A DNA stretch of 64,000 nt. It comes from Streptomyces sp. SirexAA-E (GTDB taxonomy: Bacteria; Actinomycetota; Actinomycetes; Streptomycetales; Streptomycetaceae). The notes under the pieces are model-generated. The model had not been told where the DNA came from. It made no database searches and was given only the letters and a program-made list of their open reading frames with translations. The stretch's first letter is position 1, and each line of letters begins with the position of its first letter. Below, piece after piece: positions 7,465-16,557 of the stretch. The stretch covers positions 3,906,001 through 3,970,000 of the forward strand of contig NC_015953.1 of NCBI RefSeq assembly GCF_000177195.2, in the 5' to 3' direction. A program made the position numbers and the translations under genes.

Positions 7465-8268
7465 ATGCCACCGGCCAAGAAGCGCCTCCGCGCGTACGAC
7501 GTCTCCCGGACCCGGACCGCGGTCCTCTCCCAGTTCGGCCACCTGCGGGACGGCGTCCGTACGCTGACGCCCGAGCAGCTCGCCCGGCCGGCGGGGCTCG
7601 GGGAGTGGACCGTGCGGGACCTCGCCGCCCACGTCACGGCCGCGCTCGAACGCGTCAGCGGCGCACTGGAGTCGCCGGAACCGGCCGGTGGCCGGGAGCC
7701 GCAGGTCGGGCTGCTGGAGTGGGCCTCGACCACCGTCGGGCGCGGGGGAGACATCGCCGACGACGCCCGGACCCTGGCCACCGCCCGCCCCGACCTCGAC
7801 GCGTTGTACGAGGAGACCGCCGAGCGGTTCGCCCGGCTGGCCGGCGGCAGTGCGGCGGACCGGCTGGTCGCGACCCGGGCGGGGACCATGCGGCTGGGCG
7901 ACTTCCTCGTCACCCGCACCGTCGAACTCGTCGCGCACACCGACGACCTGAACCGCGCGGCCGGCCTCGCCGTCCCCTGCGACCGGCAGGCGCTCGCGGC
8001 GTGCACCCGGCTGCTGGCGGACACCCTCGCGGACCGGGCGCCGGGCGGATCCGTCGAGGTGCGCGTCCCGCCGTTCGCCGTCGTCCAGTGCATCGGCGGG
8101 CCCAAGCACACCCGGGGGACCCCGCCCAACGTCGTGGAGACAGATCCGCTCACCTGGGTCCGTCTCGCCACCGGCCGGACGCGGTGGACGCACGCCCTGG
8201 AAGAGGCGCAGGTCAGCGCGAGCGGCGAACGGGCCGACCTGGACGCGCTGCTGCCGCTCATGGGCTGA
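7465..8268 (+). CDS. Maleylpyruvate-isomerase-family (mycothiol-dependent/DinB-like) protein with sterol-carrier-like C-terminus
   Basis: A 267-residue protein. The N-terminal half is the MDMPI_N/DinB-like four-helix bundle: LGEWTVRDLAAHVTAALERV (first His), later FLVTRTVELVAHTDDLNRA (second His), which in this family bind a metal used with mycothiol. The C-terminal part (PPFAVVQCIGGPKHTRGTPPN, then DPLTWVRLATGRTRW) resembles the small SCP-like domain of actinobacterial sterol carrier family proteins. The substrate is unknown. No Shine-Dalgarno is present; a TAGTCT hexamer at 7453-7458 lies 6 nt before the ATG, so the transcript may be leaderless. Confidence 0.82.
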   Translation: MPPAKKRLRAYDVSRTRTAVLSQFGHLRDGVRTLTPEQLARPAGLGEWTVRDLAAHVTAALERVSGALESPEPAGGREPQVGLLEWASTTVGRGGDIADDARTLATARPDLDALYEETAERFARLAGGSAADRLVATRAGTMRLGDFLVTRTVELVAHTDDLNRAAGLAVPCDRQALAACTRLLADTLADRAPGGSVEVRVPPFAVVQCIGGPKHTRGTPPNVVETDPLTWVRLATGRTRWTHALEEAQVSASGERADLDALLPLMG

Positions 8269-8305
8269 GGGGAACCGGATCGGCGGGTCGGCCCGTCCCA
8301 GGACC

Positions 8306-9121
8306 ATGCGCGAACAACGTACGGCCGTCGGAGTCCTGGCCCTCCTCACCCTCGCCGCCTGCGGCACGGAGGCGGGCCCCGGGGACGGCAGTGGCTCCGT
8401 ACGGAACGAGCCGCCCGTCACCGGTGTCCACTGGAGCGTGTCCTCCCTGACCGTCGGAGGGAAGAGAACAACCGCCCCCGCCGACGCCCATGTGGAGATC
8501 GACGACAAGGGCCGGGCGTCGGGCAGCTTCGGCTGCAACCGCTTCACCGCCGACGCCCGTGTCGACGGCGACAGCGTCACCGTGGGGCTGGCCACGACGA
8601 CGGAGATGGGCTGTGAGAAGGACGTCCAGCGGTTCGAGACGGCCCTGGCCCGCACCTTCGACGGAGAGCTCGACGCATCCGTCGAGGGCCGGGGCGACGA
8701 CCGGACCCTGACCCTGACCACGGCCGGCGGTGAACGGATCGACCTCACCGCCCAGCCACCGGCCCCGCTCACCGGCACGGCCTGGACGGTCACCTCGCTG
8801 GTCTCCGGAGACACCGCCACCAGCCTGCCCGCCGCCGCGCGGGACACCGCGCGCCTCACCTTCGGCGAGGACGGCTCCGTGGAGGGAAACCTCGGCTGCA
8901 ACTCCTTCCACGGCACGGCGGACGTCTCCGGCTCCACGATCACCTTCGGCCGGCTCGCCTCCACCCGGAAGCTGTGCCCGGGACCCGAGATGGACGTGGA
9001 GCGCGCACTGCTCGGCGTGCTCAAGGGCGGGACGGCGTACGAACTGCGCCACCGCTCCCTGACCCTCACCGCGCCGAACGGCGAGGGGCTCGTGGCGACG
9101 GCGCGGGAGGCTCGGGGCTGA
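8306..9121 (+). CDS. META-domain lipoprotein (two META/HslJ-like repeats)
   Basis: A 271-residue exported protein with a signal peptide and lipobox (LLTLAACGTEAG, Cys about residue 19), so it is probably lipid-anchored outside the membrane. Two META domains follow. The first (about 40-145) contains SGSFGCNRFTADARVDGDSVTVG and TEMGCEKDVQRFE. The second (about 155-268) contains EGNLGCNSFHGTADVSGSTITFG and RKLCPGPEMDVE. HslJ/META proteins are linked to heat-shock or drug-resistance phenotypes but have no defined reaction. It sits 37 bp after the MDMPI-like gene in the same direction. Confidence 0.88.
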   Translation: MREQRTAVGVLALLTLAACGTEAGPGDGSGSVRNEPPVTGVHWSVSSLTVGGKRTTAPADAHVEIDDKGRASGSFGCNRFTADARVDGDSVTVGLATTTEMGCEKDVQRFETALARTFDGELDASVEGRGDDRTLTLTTAGGERIDLTAQPPAPLTGTAWTVTSLVSGDTATSLPAAARDTARLTFGEDGSVEGNLGCNSFHGTADVSGSTITFGRLASTRKLCPGPEMDVERALLGVLKGGTAYELRHRSLTLTAPNGEGLVATAREARG

Positions 9122-9567
9122 AGGGGGCAGGGGCCCGTACGGCGGCCCGGGGCGCTCACCCAGCGCACCGGACACCCGGCACAGCGTGCCCGGACGGCGT
9201 GGTCCGGGCCGCCCCGGCACCCGTCGGGGAGGCGTATCGCGGGTCTCGCAGTGTGAGGCTCGCCACGAAACGGGCGTTCGGGCTGTGCCCGTCCCGTCCG
9301 GGGGGCAGTTCACCGAGCGCCACGAGGAGGCGGCTCGCGCCGGACACGGAGACGTTCTCCGACCGGCCGGTAACAGCCTTTCATTCCGGGCGCCGACCGC
9401 CCTCCGGCCGTCAGGGGCCGTCCGCCACCACCCCGGGACGATCACTCAAGGTGACCGTTGTGGGTGTGGTGGAGCCGTCCCGGAAAGGCCTTTCGGTCGC
9501 CCCGGGGACCATGGGGCCAAGGCCGGTGCGACGGTCGTCCAATTCGGACCGGTGGTCGATCGTCCCC
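9122..9567. other. Intergenic region upstream of purF
   Basis: About 450 bp with no convincing gene. Short open frames on both strands lack recognisable motifs and ribosome binding sites. It probably contains regulatory DNA for purF. Confidence 0.5.
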
Positions 9568-9580
9568 TACACTCGGTGCC
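9543..9580 (+). promoter_or_regulatory. Probable leaderless promoter of purF
   Basis: A -10 hexamer TACACT (9568-9573) ends 7 nt before the GTG at 9581, and no Shine-Dalgarno is visible. A weak -35 (TTCGGA/TCGGAC) lies at 9543-9550. Confidence 0.5.
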
Positions 9581-11107
9581 GTGCCTCGTGGTGATGGACG
9601 ACTCAACCACGACCTGCTCCCCGGAGAGAAAGGCCCCCAGGACGCTTGCGGCGTCTTCGGTGTCTGGGCTCCGGGCGAAGAGGTCGCCAAGCTCACCTAT
9701 TTCGGACTGTATGCCCTGCAGCACCGTGGACAGGAGTCCGCGGGCATCGCAGTGAGCAACGGGTCCCAGATCCTGGTCTTCAAGGACATGGGACTGGTCT
9801 CGCAGGTCTTCGACGAAACGTCTCTGGGATCGCTCCAGGGCCATATCGCGGTCGGTCATGCCCGCTACTCCACCACCGGTGCCTCGGTGTGGGAGAACGC
9901 GCAACCGACGTTCCGTGCCACCGCGCACGGCTCGATCGCCCTGGGTCACAACGGCAACCTGGTCAACACGGCGCAGCTCGCCGAGATGGTCGCCGACCTC
10001 CCGCGCAAGGACGGCCGTGCGACCCAGGTCGCGGCCACCAACGACACCGACCTGGTGACCGCGCTGCTGGCCGGTCAGCGGGACGCCGACGACAAGCCGC
10101 TCACCGTCGAGGAGGCCGCCGCGAAGGTGCTCCCCGAGGTCAAGGGCGCCTTCTCGCTCGTCTTCATGGACGAGCACACCCTCTACGCCGCCCGCGACCC
10201 GCAGGGCATCCGCCCCCTGGTCCTCGGCCGGCTGGAGCGCGGCTGGGTGGTGGCCTCCGAGTCCGCCGCCCTCGACATCTGCGGCGCCAGCTTCGTGCGT
10301 GAGATCGAACCGGGCGAGCTCGTCGCGATCGACGAGAACGGTCTGCGCACCTCTCGGTTCGCAGAAGCGAAGCCCAAGGGCTGTGTCTTCGAGTACGTCT
10401 ACCTCGCACGTCCCGACACCGACATCGCGGGACGGAACGTCTACCTCTCCCGGGTCGAGATGGGCCGCAGGCTGGCGGCGGAAGCCCCGGCCGAAGCCGA
10501 TCTGGTCATAGCGACGCCGGAATCCGGGACCCCCGCGGCCATCGGCTACGCCGAGGCGAGCGGGATCCCGTTCGGCTCCGGACTGGTCAAGAACGCCTAT
10601 GTCGGCCGGACCTTCATCCAGCCTTCACAGACCATCCGGCAGCTGGGCATCCGCCTCAAGCTGAACCCCCTCAAGGAAGTCATCAAGGGCAAGCGCCTGG
10701 TGGTCGTCGACGACTCGATCGTCCGCGGCAACACCCAGCGCGCGCTGGTCCGGATGCTCCGCGAGGCGGGCGCCGCCGAGATCCACATCCGGATCTCCTC
10801 CCCGCCCGTGAAGTGGCCCTGCTTCTTCGGCATCGACTTCGCGACCCGCGCCGAGCTGATCGCGAACGGCATGTCCGTCGACGAGATCGCGACCTCCATG
10901 GGCGCCGACTCGCTCGCCTACATCTCGATCGACTCGATGATCGAGGCGACGACGATCGACAAGCCGAACCTGTGCCGCGCCTGCTTCGACGGCGAGTACC
11001 CGATGGAACTCCCGGATCCCGAGCTGCTCGGCAAGCAGCTGCTGGAGACCGAGCTGGCGGCCGGCCCCGCCGCCACCGCGGCGGCCGACGCGCTGCGTCG
11101 TCCGTGA
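9581..11107 (+). CDS. purF: Amidophosphoribosyltransferase PurF
   Basis: A 508-residue enzyme for the first committed step of purine synthesis (PRPP + glutamine to phosphoribosylamine). The N-terminal Ntn glutaminase domain begins at the Cys in GPQDACGVFGV, preceded by a short propeptide (VPRGDGRLNHDLLPGEK) removed on maturation. The C-terminal phosphoribosyltransferase domain has the PRPP loop LVVVDDSIVRGNTQ. Cysteines in SPPVKWPCFFGID and NLCRACFDGEYP fit the 4Fe-4S-type PurF. The start GTG is placed by family alignment; the open frame continues upstream without homology. purM follows after 60 bp. Confidence 0.96.
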   Translation: MPRGDGRLNHDLLPGEKGPQDACGVFGVWAPGEEVAKLTYFGLYALQHRGQESAGIAVSNGSQILVFKDMGLVSQVFDETSLGSLQGHIAVGHARYSTTGASVWENAQPTFRATAHGSIALGHNGNLVNTAQLAEMVADLPRKDGRATQVAATNDTDLVTALLAGQRDADDKPLTVEEAAAKVLPEVKGAFSLVFMDEHTLYAARDPQGIRPLVLGRLERGWVVASESAALDICGASFVREIEPGELVAIDENGLRTSRFAEAKPKGCVFEYVYLARPDTDIAGRNVYLSRVEMGRRLAAEAPAEADLVIATPESGTPAAIGYAEASGIPFGSGLVKNAYVGRTFIQPSQTIRQLGIRLKLNPLKEVIKGKRLVVVDDSIVRGNTQRALVRMLREAGAAEIHIRISSPPVKWPCFFGIDFATRAELIANGMSVDEIATSMGADSLAYISIDSMIEATTIDKPNLCRACFDGEYPMELPDPELLGKQLLETELAAGPAATAAADALRRP

Positions 11108-11167
11108 CCCGGACCGACCGGCGCCCTCCCCACCAGCCCCGTATTCCGACACGAAAGATCCCGGGCA

Positions 11168-12241
11168 ATGTCTGAGACAACAGGTGCTTCCTACGCGGCG
11201 GCGGGCGTCGACATCGAGGCGGGCGACCGCGCCGTCGAGCTGATGAAGGAGTGGGTGAAGAAGACGAGGCGCCCCGAGGTCGAGGGCCTCGGCGGGCTCG
11301 GCGGTTTCGCCGGCCTCTTCGACGCCTCCGCCCTCAAGCGGTACGAGCGTCCGCTGCTCGCCTCCGCCACCGACGGCGTCGGCACCAAGGTCGATCTGGC
11401 CCGCCAGATGGGCGTGTACGACACCATCGGCCACGACCTCGTGGGCATGGTCGTCGACGACCTCGTCGTCTGCGGTGCCGAACCGCTCTTCATGACCGAC
11501 TACATCTGCGTCGGCAAGGTCCACCCCGAGCGGGTGGCGGCCATCGTCAAGGGCATCGCCGAGGGCTGTGTCCTGGCCGGCTGCGCCCTCGTCGGCGGCG
11601 AGACCGCCGAGCACCCGGGCCTCCTCGGCCCGGACGACTTCGACGTCGCGGGCGCCGGTACGGGCGTGGTCGAGGCCGACCGGCTGCTCGGCCCGGACCG
11701 TATCCGTAAGGGTGACGCGGTGATCGCCATGGCGTCCTCCGGTCTTCACTCGAACGGGTACTCGCTGGTGCGCCACGTGGTCTTCGACCGGGTCGGCTGG
11801 TCGCTGGACCGCCAGGTCGAGGAGTTCGGCAGGACGCTCGGCGAGGAGCTTCTGGAGCCCACCAGGATCTACTCCCTGGACTGCCTGGCCCTCACCCGTA
11901 CGACCGAGGTGCACGGCTTCAGCCACGTCACGGGCGGCGGCCTGGCCAACAACCTGGCCCGGGTCGTGCCGGACTCCCTGCACGCCACGGTCGACCGGTC
12001 CACCTGGACGCCCGGCGCCGTCTTCGACGTGGTCGGCACCGCCGGACAGGTCGAGCGGCTGGAGCTCGAGAAGACCCTCAACATGGGCGTCGGCATGATC
12101 GCGATCGTCCCGGCCGACTCGGTCGACGCGGCGCTCACGACGCTGGCGGACCGGGGCGTCGACTCCTGGGTCGCCGGAGAGATCACCGACCGCGGCGCAC
12201 ACACCACGGGCGCGGCCCTGACCGGCAGCTACGCACGGTAG
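11168..12241 (+). CDS. purM: Phosphoribosylformylglycinamidine cyclo-ligase PurM
   Basis: A 357-residue AIR synthetase that closes the imidazole ring after the PurSQL step. It shows YAAAGVDIEAGDRAVELMK, the ATP-binding LLASATDGVGTKVDLA, GHDLVGMVVDDLVVCGAEPLF, CALVGGETAEHPG and HVTGGGLANNLARV. It lies 60 bp downstream of purF and is probably co-transcribed. It is followed by the long hairpin at 12351-12380. Confidence 0.97.
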   Translation: MSETTGASYAAAGVDIEAGDRAVELMKEWVKKTRRPEVEGLGGLGGFAGLFDASALKRYERPLLASATDGVGTKVDLARQMGVYDTIGHDLVGMVVDDLVVCGAEPLFMTDYICVGKVHPERVAAIVKGIAEGCVLAGCALVGGETAEHPGLLGPDDFDVAGAGTGVVEADRLLGPDRIRKGDAVIAMASSGLHSNGYSLVRHVVFDRVGWSLDRQVEEFGRTLGEELLEPTRIYSLDCLALTRTTEVHGFSHVTGGGLANNLARVVPDSLHATVDRSTWTPGAVFDVVGTAGQVERLELEKTLNMGVGMIAIVPADSVDAALTTLADRGVDSWVAGEITDRGAHTTGAALTGSYAR

Positions 12242-12350
12242 AGGCACCACGACGGCACGTCGGCGGGTCCGGTCTCCACCGGGCCCGCGGCTGCCGGGGC
12301 GTCCGGTCCGGAGCGCCGGGGGGCTGCGCCACCCGGCCGGGACAGCACAG

Positions 12351-12380
12351 AACCCGGTCCGGGCAGGCCCGGACCGGGTT
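12351..12380. terminator. Bidirectional terminator between purM and DUF3073 gene
   Basis: A perfect 13-bp inverted repeat (AACCCGGTCCGGG / CCCGGACCGGGTT, loop cagg) lies between convergent genes, with AA and TT at its ends. Confidence 0.85.
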
Positions 12381-12397
12381 GATGTGTCAGCGCGAGG

Positions 12398-12649
12398 TCA
12401 AGCGCCGCGACGCTGTGACGACGGACCGGACTGATCGTCCTCGTCCGCGTCGTCGTTATACAGATCCGCGTACTGTGCGTACGGGTCATCTTCCTCGTCG
12501 TCGTCCTCGAACGGCTCGGCGTTCGGTGGTTGACTCGAAGTCGATGCGCCCAGCTCATTGGCCAGACGCGACAGGTCAGTCCCGCCGCTGCTGTACTTCA
12601 GCTGGCGGGCGACCTTGGTCTGCTTGGCCTTTGCCCGGCCGCGCCCCAT
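12398..12649 (-). CDS. DUF3073 family protein
   Basis: An 83-residue conserved actinobacterial protein of unknown function. The basic N-terminus MGRGRAKAKQTKVARQLKYSS is the family hallmark. The C-terminal half is acidic and disordered (FEDDDEEDDPYAQYADLYNDD). The ATG at 12649 has GAGGGGG upstream; the frame extends to 12706 but without conservation. It is monocistronic, convergent with purM. The charge pattern suggests nucleic-acid or ribosome contact, which is inference only. Confidence 0.88.
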   Translation of the reverse strand: MGRGRAKAKQTKVARQLKYSSGGTDLSRLANELGASTSSQPPNAEPFEDDDEEDDPYAQYADLYNDDADEDDQSGPSSQRRGA

Positions 12650-12909
12650 GGCTCGACCCCCTCGGTGACGGGGCTCGACGGCCCCAGAGTCTTGACACGC
12701 GTTCATGTTTCGGGACGGACTCTCGGCTGAGAGACCGCGCCCGTGGCTTTAACCGTACCTGCTTCGTCGGCCATACGGTACGCCGCCCGCCTCACGCGCC
12801 TGTCCACATGACCGTCGGGGACCCTGTCCTCGCTGGTCAACGCCGATTTTAACCTCTTCCGGACGGCCGACCCGCCGACCGGAGTGAGTCTTGTCTCCCC
12901 GCGCGGGCC
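12650..12909. other. Intergenic region between DUF3073 gene and vdh
   Basis: No gene seen. It includes a short AT-richer patch (gattttaacc near 12843-12852) and must hold the DUF3073 promoter on the minus strand. Confidence 0.5.
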
Positions 12910-12952
12910 CCGCCCCCGTCACGGCGCCGACGACGGCCCGTGACGGGGGCGG
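12910..12952 (-). terminator. Intrinsic terminator of vdh
   Basis: A 15-bp perfect stem (ccgcccccgtcacgg / ccgtgacgggggcgg) lies 20 bp beyond the vdh stop codon on the minus strand. Confidence 0.8.
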
Positions 12953-12972
12953 AGGCCCACAGGTGCCGTTGT

Positions 12973-14064
12973 TCAGGGGCGGCGCGCCTCCGCCATGCGC
13001 TGCTCGGCGATCCGGTCCGCCGCGGCGGCCGGCGGGATCCCGTCCGCCTTCGCACGTGCGAATATGGCCAGCGTGGTGTCGAAGATCTTCGAGGCCTTCG
13101 CCTTGCACCGGTCGAAGTCGAAGCCGTGGAGCTCGTCGGCGACCTGGATCACGCCGCCGGCGTTGACCACGTAGTCCGGCGCGTACAGAACCGAACGGTC
13201 GGCAAGGTCCTTCTCCACGCCCGGGTGCGCGAGCTGGTTGTTGGCGGCTCCGCACACCACCTTCGCGGTGAGCGCGGCGACGCTCCCGTCGTCGAGGGCG
13301 CCACCGAGGGCGCAGGGGGCGTAGATGTCCAGGCCCTCGGTGCGGATCAGTGCCTCGGTGTCCGCGGCCACGGTGACCTCGGGGTGCAGATCGGTGACGC
13401 GGCGTACGGACTCCTCGCGGACGTCCGTCACGACGACCTCGGCCCCGTCGCTGAGCAGGTGCTCGACCAGGTGGTGGCCCACCTTTCCGACGCCCGCCAC
13501 GCCTACCTTGCGGCCGCGCAGTGTGGGGTCGCCCCACAGGTGCTGGGCGCTGGCCCGCATGCCCTGGAAGACGCCGTACGCGGTGAGCACCGAGGAGTCG
13601 CCGGCGCCGCCGTTCTCGGGGGAGCGGCCGGTGGTCCAGCGGCACTCCCGGGCGACGACGTCCATGTCGGCGACGTAGGTCCCGACGTCGCAGGCGGTCA
13701 CGTAGCGCCCGCCGAGCGAGGACACGAACCGGCCGTAGGCCAGGAGGAGTTCCTCGGTCTTGATCAGATCGGGGTCGCCGATGATCACGGCCTTGCCGCC
13801 GCCGTGGTCGAGTCCGGCCATGGCGTTCTTGTACGACATGCCGCGGGACAGGTTCAGCGCGTCCGCGACGGCCTCCGCCTCGGAGGCGTACGGGTAGAAG
13901 CGGGTGCCGCCGAGGGCGGGGCCCAGAGCGGTGGAGTGGAGGGCGATGACGGCCTTGAGGCCGGTGGCACGGTCCTGGCAGATGACGACTTGCTCGTGGC
14001 CGCCCTGGTCCGAGCGGAACAGGGTGTGCAGTACATCGACAGGCGCGCCGGTCACATCGGTCAC
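12973..14064 (-). CDS. vdh: Valine (branched-chain amino acid) dehydrogenase
   Basis: A 363-residue NAD-dependent Glu/Leu/Phe/Val dehydrogenase that deaminates valine to 2-oxoisovalerate, supplying branched-chain precursors for fatty acids and polyketides. The catalytic lysine region is GGTRFYPYASEAEAVADALN with SYKNAMAGLDHGGGKAVI. The Rossmann glycines are in KVGVAGVGKVGHHLVEHL. The start is the GTG at 14064 with GGGAG 8 nt upstream, giving the usual family length. The gene order vdh near bldC matches what I recall for S. coelicolor. It is divergent from the next gene. Confidence 0.93.
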   Translation of the reverse strand: MTDVTGAPVDVLHTLFRSDQGGHEQVVICQDRATGLKAVIALHSTALGPALGGTRFYPYASEAEAVADALNLSRGMSYKNAMAGLDHGGGKAVIIGDPDLIKTEELLLAYGRFVSSLGGRYVTACDVGTYVADMDVVARECRWTTGRSPENGGAGDSSVLTAYGVFQGMRASAQHLWGDPTLRGRKVGVAGVGKVGHHLVEHLLSDGAEVVVTDVREESVRRVTDLHPEVTVAADTEALIRTEGLDIYAPCALGGALDDGSVAALTAKVVCGAANNQLAHPGVEKDLADRSVLYAPDYVVNAGGVIQVADELHGFDFDRCKAKASKIFDTTLAIFARAKADGIPPAAAADRIAEQRMAEARRP

Positions 14065-14240
14065 TGTGGTGACTCCCAAGTACGAAGCGGCGGAAGGCCC
14101 TCCTGAAGGTGGGGAGGACCGCGGGCCGGCCGGCACGGCCGGCCCGACTGGGCAAGAGCGTAAGTCCTCGGGACACGCAGATCTCCGTCCGTGCCGAGGA
14201 TCACCCCCTGGCGGAGTACCGGCGTGACACGATCTGCTGC

Positions 14241-15083
14241 ATGTCGGTGGTGTCTTCGGTGCTCGTCCCCTACACGTCCTATCTGCGGGTGTACGAGCCG
14301 CTCGTCGCCTTTCGCGAACCCGAGCGGAGCCACTGGGCGCGCTACGCGGGACGCTCGTCCCTGCCCACGGCCCAGGACGAACTGCGGCGCTCGCTGGCGG
14401 ACTTGGTGCCCACCCCGCCGGTGGCGGTGCCGGTGCACGAGAGCCCGGACGCCTTCGTGGCGGAGCTCGACGGGGTGGTGTGTGTCTGCCCGTGGCGGAC
14501 CCGGATGCGCGGCTGGCTGGCGCTGGAGGAACTAGAGGGTCTGTTTCCGGCCAATGTGCTGGACCTGGTTCTGCCCCCGGTGGTGCGTGCCCAGGCCGCC
14601 GCGGACCATGAGCGGTGGGCGGAGCGGAACCCGGACGCCCGTCCCTGGATCCGCACCACCGTGTGGCACGTACCGGTCCGCTGGTTCGTGCTCTTCGCGG
14701 ACGAGGAGCGCGAGTACGTGGCGGCCGGTGAGGGCGGCCGCCCCCTGCTGCGGTACCGGACGCCGATGGTGGAGGCCCGGCGCCGGCTGGCGCGGGCACT
14801 GAGGACGCTGCGGGAGACGGTCGACGAAGGGCCGCTCACCGAGGGGCTGGTGGATGTGGGCCGCTGGCTGGAGGAGTTCCATCCGCGGGCCCTGGTCGAG
14901 CTGGACTACGGCGGGCTGGTCCACGCGCTGAGCGCTGAGCAGCTCGCCGCCGACCGTTCGGCGGCGGACGTCGCGGAGGGCATCGCGGCCCTGCGCTCGG
15001 GCGACCGGGACGCGGCGGGTGCCGCGTACGGGCGGCTGGTCGAGCGGTGGCAGGCGGTGCGGCGCCGGCGCCTCGCCAACTGA
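14241..15083 (+). CDS. Conserved Streptomyces protein of unknown function
   Basis: A 280-residue protein starting MSVVSSVLVPYTSYLRVYEPL at the ATG at 14241. It is rich in Trp/Arg and predicted soluble, mixed alpha/beta, with no signal peptide or membrane segment and no catalytic motif that I recognise. The stretch WIRTTVWHVPVRWFVLFADEERE is distinctive. It is divergent from vdh, separated by 176 bp. No clear Shine-Dalgarno precedes the ATG; a CACGAT hexamer 7 nt upstream might be a -10 for a leaderless message. Confidence 0.75.
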   Translation: MSVVSSVLVPYTSYLRVYEPLVAFREPERSHWARYAGRSSLPTAQDELRRSLADLVPTPPVAVPVHESPDAFVAELDGVVCVCPWRTRMRGWLALEELEGLFPANVLDLVLPPVVRAQAAADHERWAERNPDARPWIRTTVWHVPVRWFVLFADEEREYVAAGEGGRPLLRYRTPMVEARRRLARALRTLRETVDEGPLTEGLVDVGRWLEEFHPRALVELDYGGLVHALSAEQLAADRSAADVAEGIAALRSGDRDAAGAAYGRLVERWQAVRRRRLAN

Positions 15084-15767
15084 GGGCCGGCGCACCTGAT
15101 GTCACAAGTGGCCACAACCACCGCATAGAGCTGTCATCGGGAGGGAAGAGACAAGCCATGCGGTGTCCGGCATCGAGGACACCGTGACCCCGGGGGCGCC
15201 CGGCGGACCGGTGGAGGTGAACGGAGATGACGTGAGGGGAACTGACGGGCCGTGAACCTGAGTCCTGTGTGACACGTGTGGTGTGTGTGACGGCAGGGTT
15301 TCGGGTGTGACCCGGGACCTACGTCCCGAACCGGGCCTTTGCCTCAAGCGTGACGGATAGCACTAACGGGGCCCTTGCGCCGTTCCCTACTCCTCATGCC
15401 AAAATAGGACAAGGAGTCCGGGGAGGGCTCTGTCCGTCCAACTATGGGCGGGATGCTCCGCATTGCTCGCTATGGGGGGTCTGACGACTTCTGGCGACTC
15501 CTGTTCGCCCTGTGACTGATCGTTACTGGGGCGTGACTGTCCGCTATGGCACGGTCCATCGGCTTCCGTCGCTGATGAACACCTGGGAGGGCAATTCCAT
15601 CGGTTTGGCCGACGTGGCTGGACGGATGGTGTAGTTGTAGTGCCGAGGACAAGCCGTTCGTCCTATAACCGACTCGGCCCGCGTCCGCCATTTCGGGCAA
15701 CGCGGGTCAAGGTGCAGAATTTAGAGGAAAGAACCGAGATGGTTCGGTTCTCCCGAGGAGGCCGCTC
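15084..15767. other. Long non-coding region upstream of bldC
   Basis: About 680 bp without a credible gene (short minus-strand frames lack start signals and family features). Near its end a -10-like TATAAC at 15664-15669 could start bldC transcription about 90 nt before the ATG. The region is less GC-rich than its surroundings and could hold a small RNA or multiple regulator sites. Confidence 0.5.
15730..15751 (+). promoter_or_regulatory. Hairpin immediately before the bldC ribosome binding site
   Basis: An 8-bp perfect stem AGAACCGA/TCGGTTCT with a 6-nt loop ends 3 nt before the GAGGAGG Shine-Dalgarno (15755-15761). It could be a DNA operator or an RNA structure affecting translation; the role is inferred. 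Confidence 0.45.
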
Positions 15768-15974
15768 ATGACCGCTCGCACCCCTGATGCCGAGCCGCTG
15801 CTGACCCCGGCTGAGGTTGCCACGATGTTCCGCGTGGACCCGAAGACGGTCACCCGGTGGGCGAAGGCTGGCAAGCTCACGTCCATCCGCACGCTCGGTG
15901 GACATCGCCGGTACCGCGAGGCAGAGGTCCGCGCACTGCTTGCGGGTATCCCGCAGCAGCGCAGCGAGGCCTGA
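15768..15974 (+). CDS. bldC: BldC developmental transcriptional regulator (MerR-like)
   Basis: A 68-residue protein consisting only of a MerR-type winged helix-turn-helix: LLTPAEVATMFRVDPKTVTRWAKAGK, then LTSIRTLGGHRRYREAEVRALLAG. Length and sequence match Streptomyces BldC. BldC binds DNA cooperatively as head-to-tail multimers on AT-rich direct repeats, and it delays entry into development. A strong GAGGAGG lies 6 nt before the ATG. The gene is monocistronic, with a strong terminator 142 bp downstream. Confidence 0.97.
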   Translation: MTARTPDAEPLLTPAEVATMFRVDPKTVTRWAKAGKLTSIRTLGGHRRYREAEVRALLAGIPQQRSEA

Positions 15975-16557
15975 CACACCCCTGTCGCCGCAGCCGCACC
16001 GCTCCACCAGGGCCGCCGAAGGGTCCCCCAACCCGCTGGTGCCCACCCATAGCTCCACACGACGGACGCCTGCCCCAACGGGCGTCGTTCCTGTGAGACA
16101 CAGGTCATGTCGTTGAAATCGCGCTGGACTCCGCCGGGTCCAGCGCGATTTTTCTGTCTCCGGGCGCCTTTTCCGTCCTCGCACGCCAGGCCCTCGCGGT
16201 CCCGTACCGCCGACTTCCCGCTCCCGCCCCGGGGTCTCGGCGGTCGCTCCGCCGGCCCGGCCGGGCGGTGGTCGCCGAACAGGCCGACGGGTCGGTTTCC
16301 TCGGCTCGTGTGCGACTCGGAGCGAGCCTGTTCGGGACTGTTCGTACGGGTCCCTGACGACGTGGACCGGCTCGGACGGAACGGTCCGGGATGTGCCCGA
16401 AAGGGGAGTGCAATTGCACATATTAAATTCGCCAGTTGTAGGAAGTGCGTAAAGTCCGCAGCGTCCAAAACTGGTTGAGTGACTCCCGTCACACCGGTCG
16501 AGCCCTGCCCGTCCACCAGACTGCCACCAGCCGCAGCCGGATCGCTGCGGCTGTTGG
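15975..16557. other. Intergenic region downstream of bldC
   Basis: Apart from the terminator at 16116-16152 no feature is supported. Long minus-strand frames here overlap bldC and lack motifs. An AT-richer patch lies at 16413-16435. Confidence 0.5.
16116..16152 (+). terminator. Strong intrinsic terminator of bldC
   Basis: A 14-bp perfect stem (aaatcgcgctggac / gtccagcgcgattt) has an 8-nt loop and is followed by TTTTT, a textbook rho-independent terminator. Confidence 0.92.
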
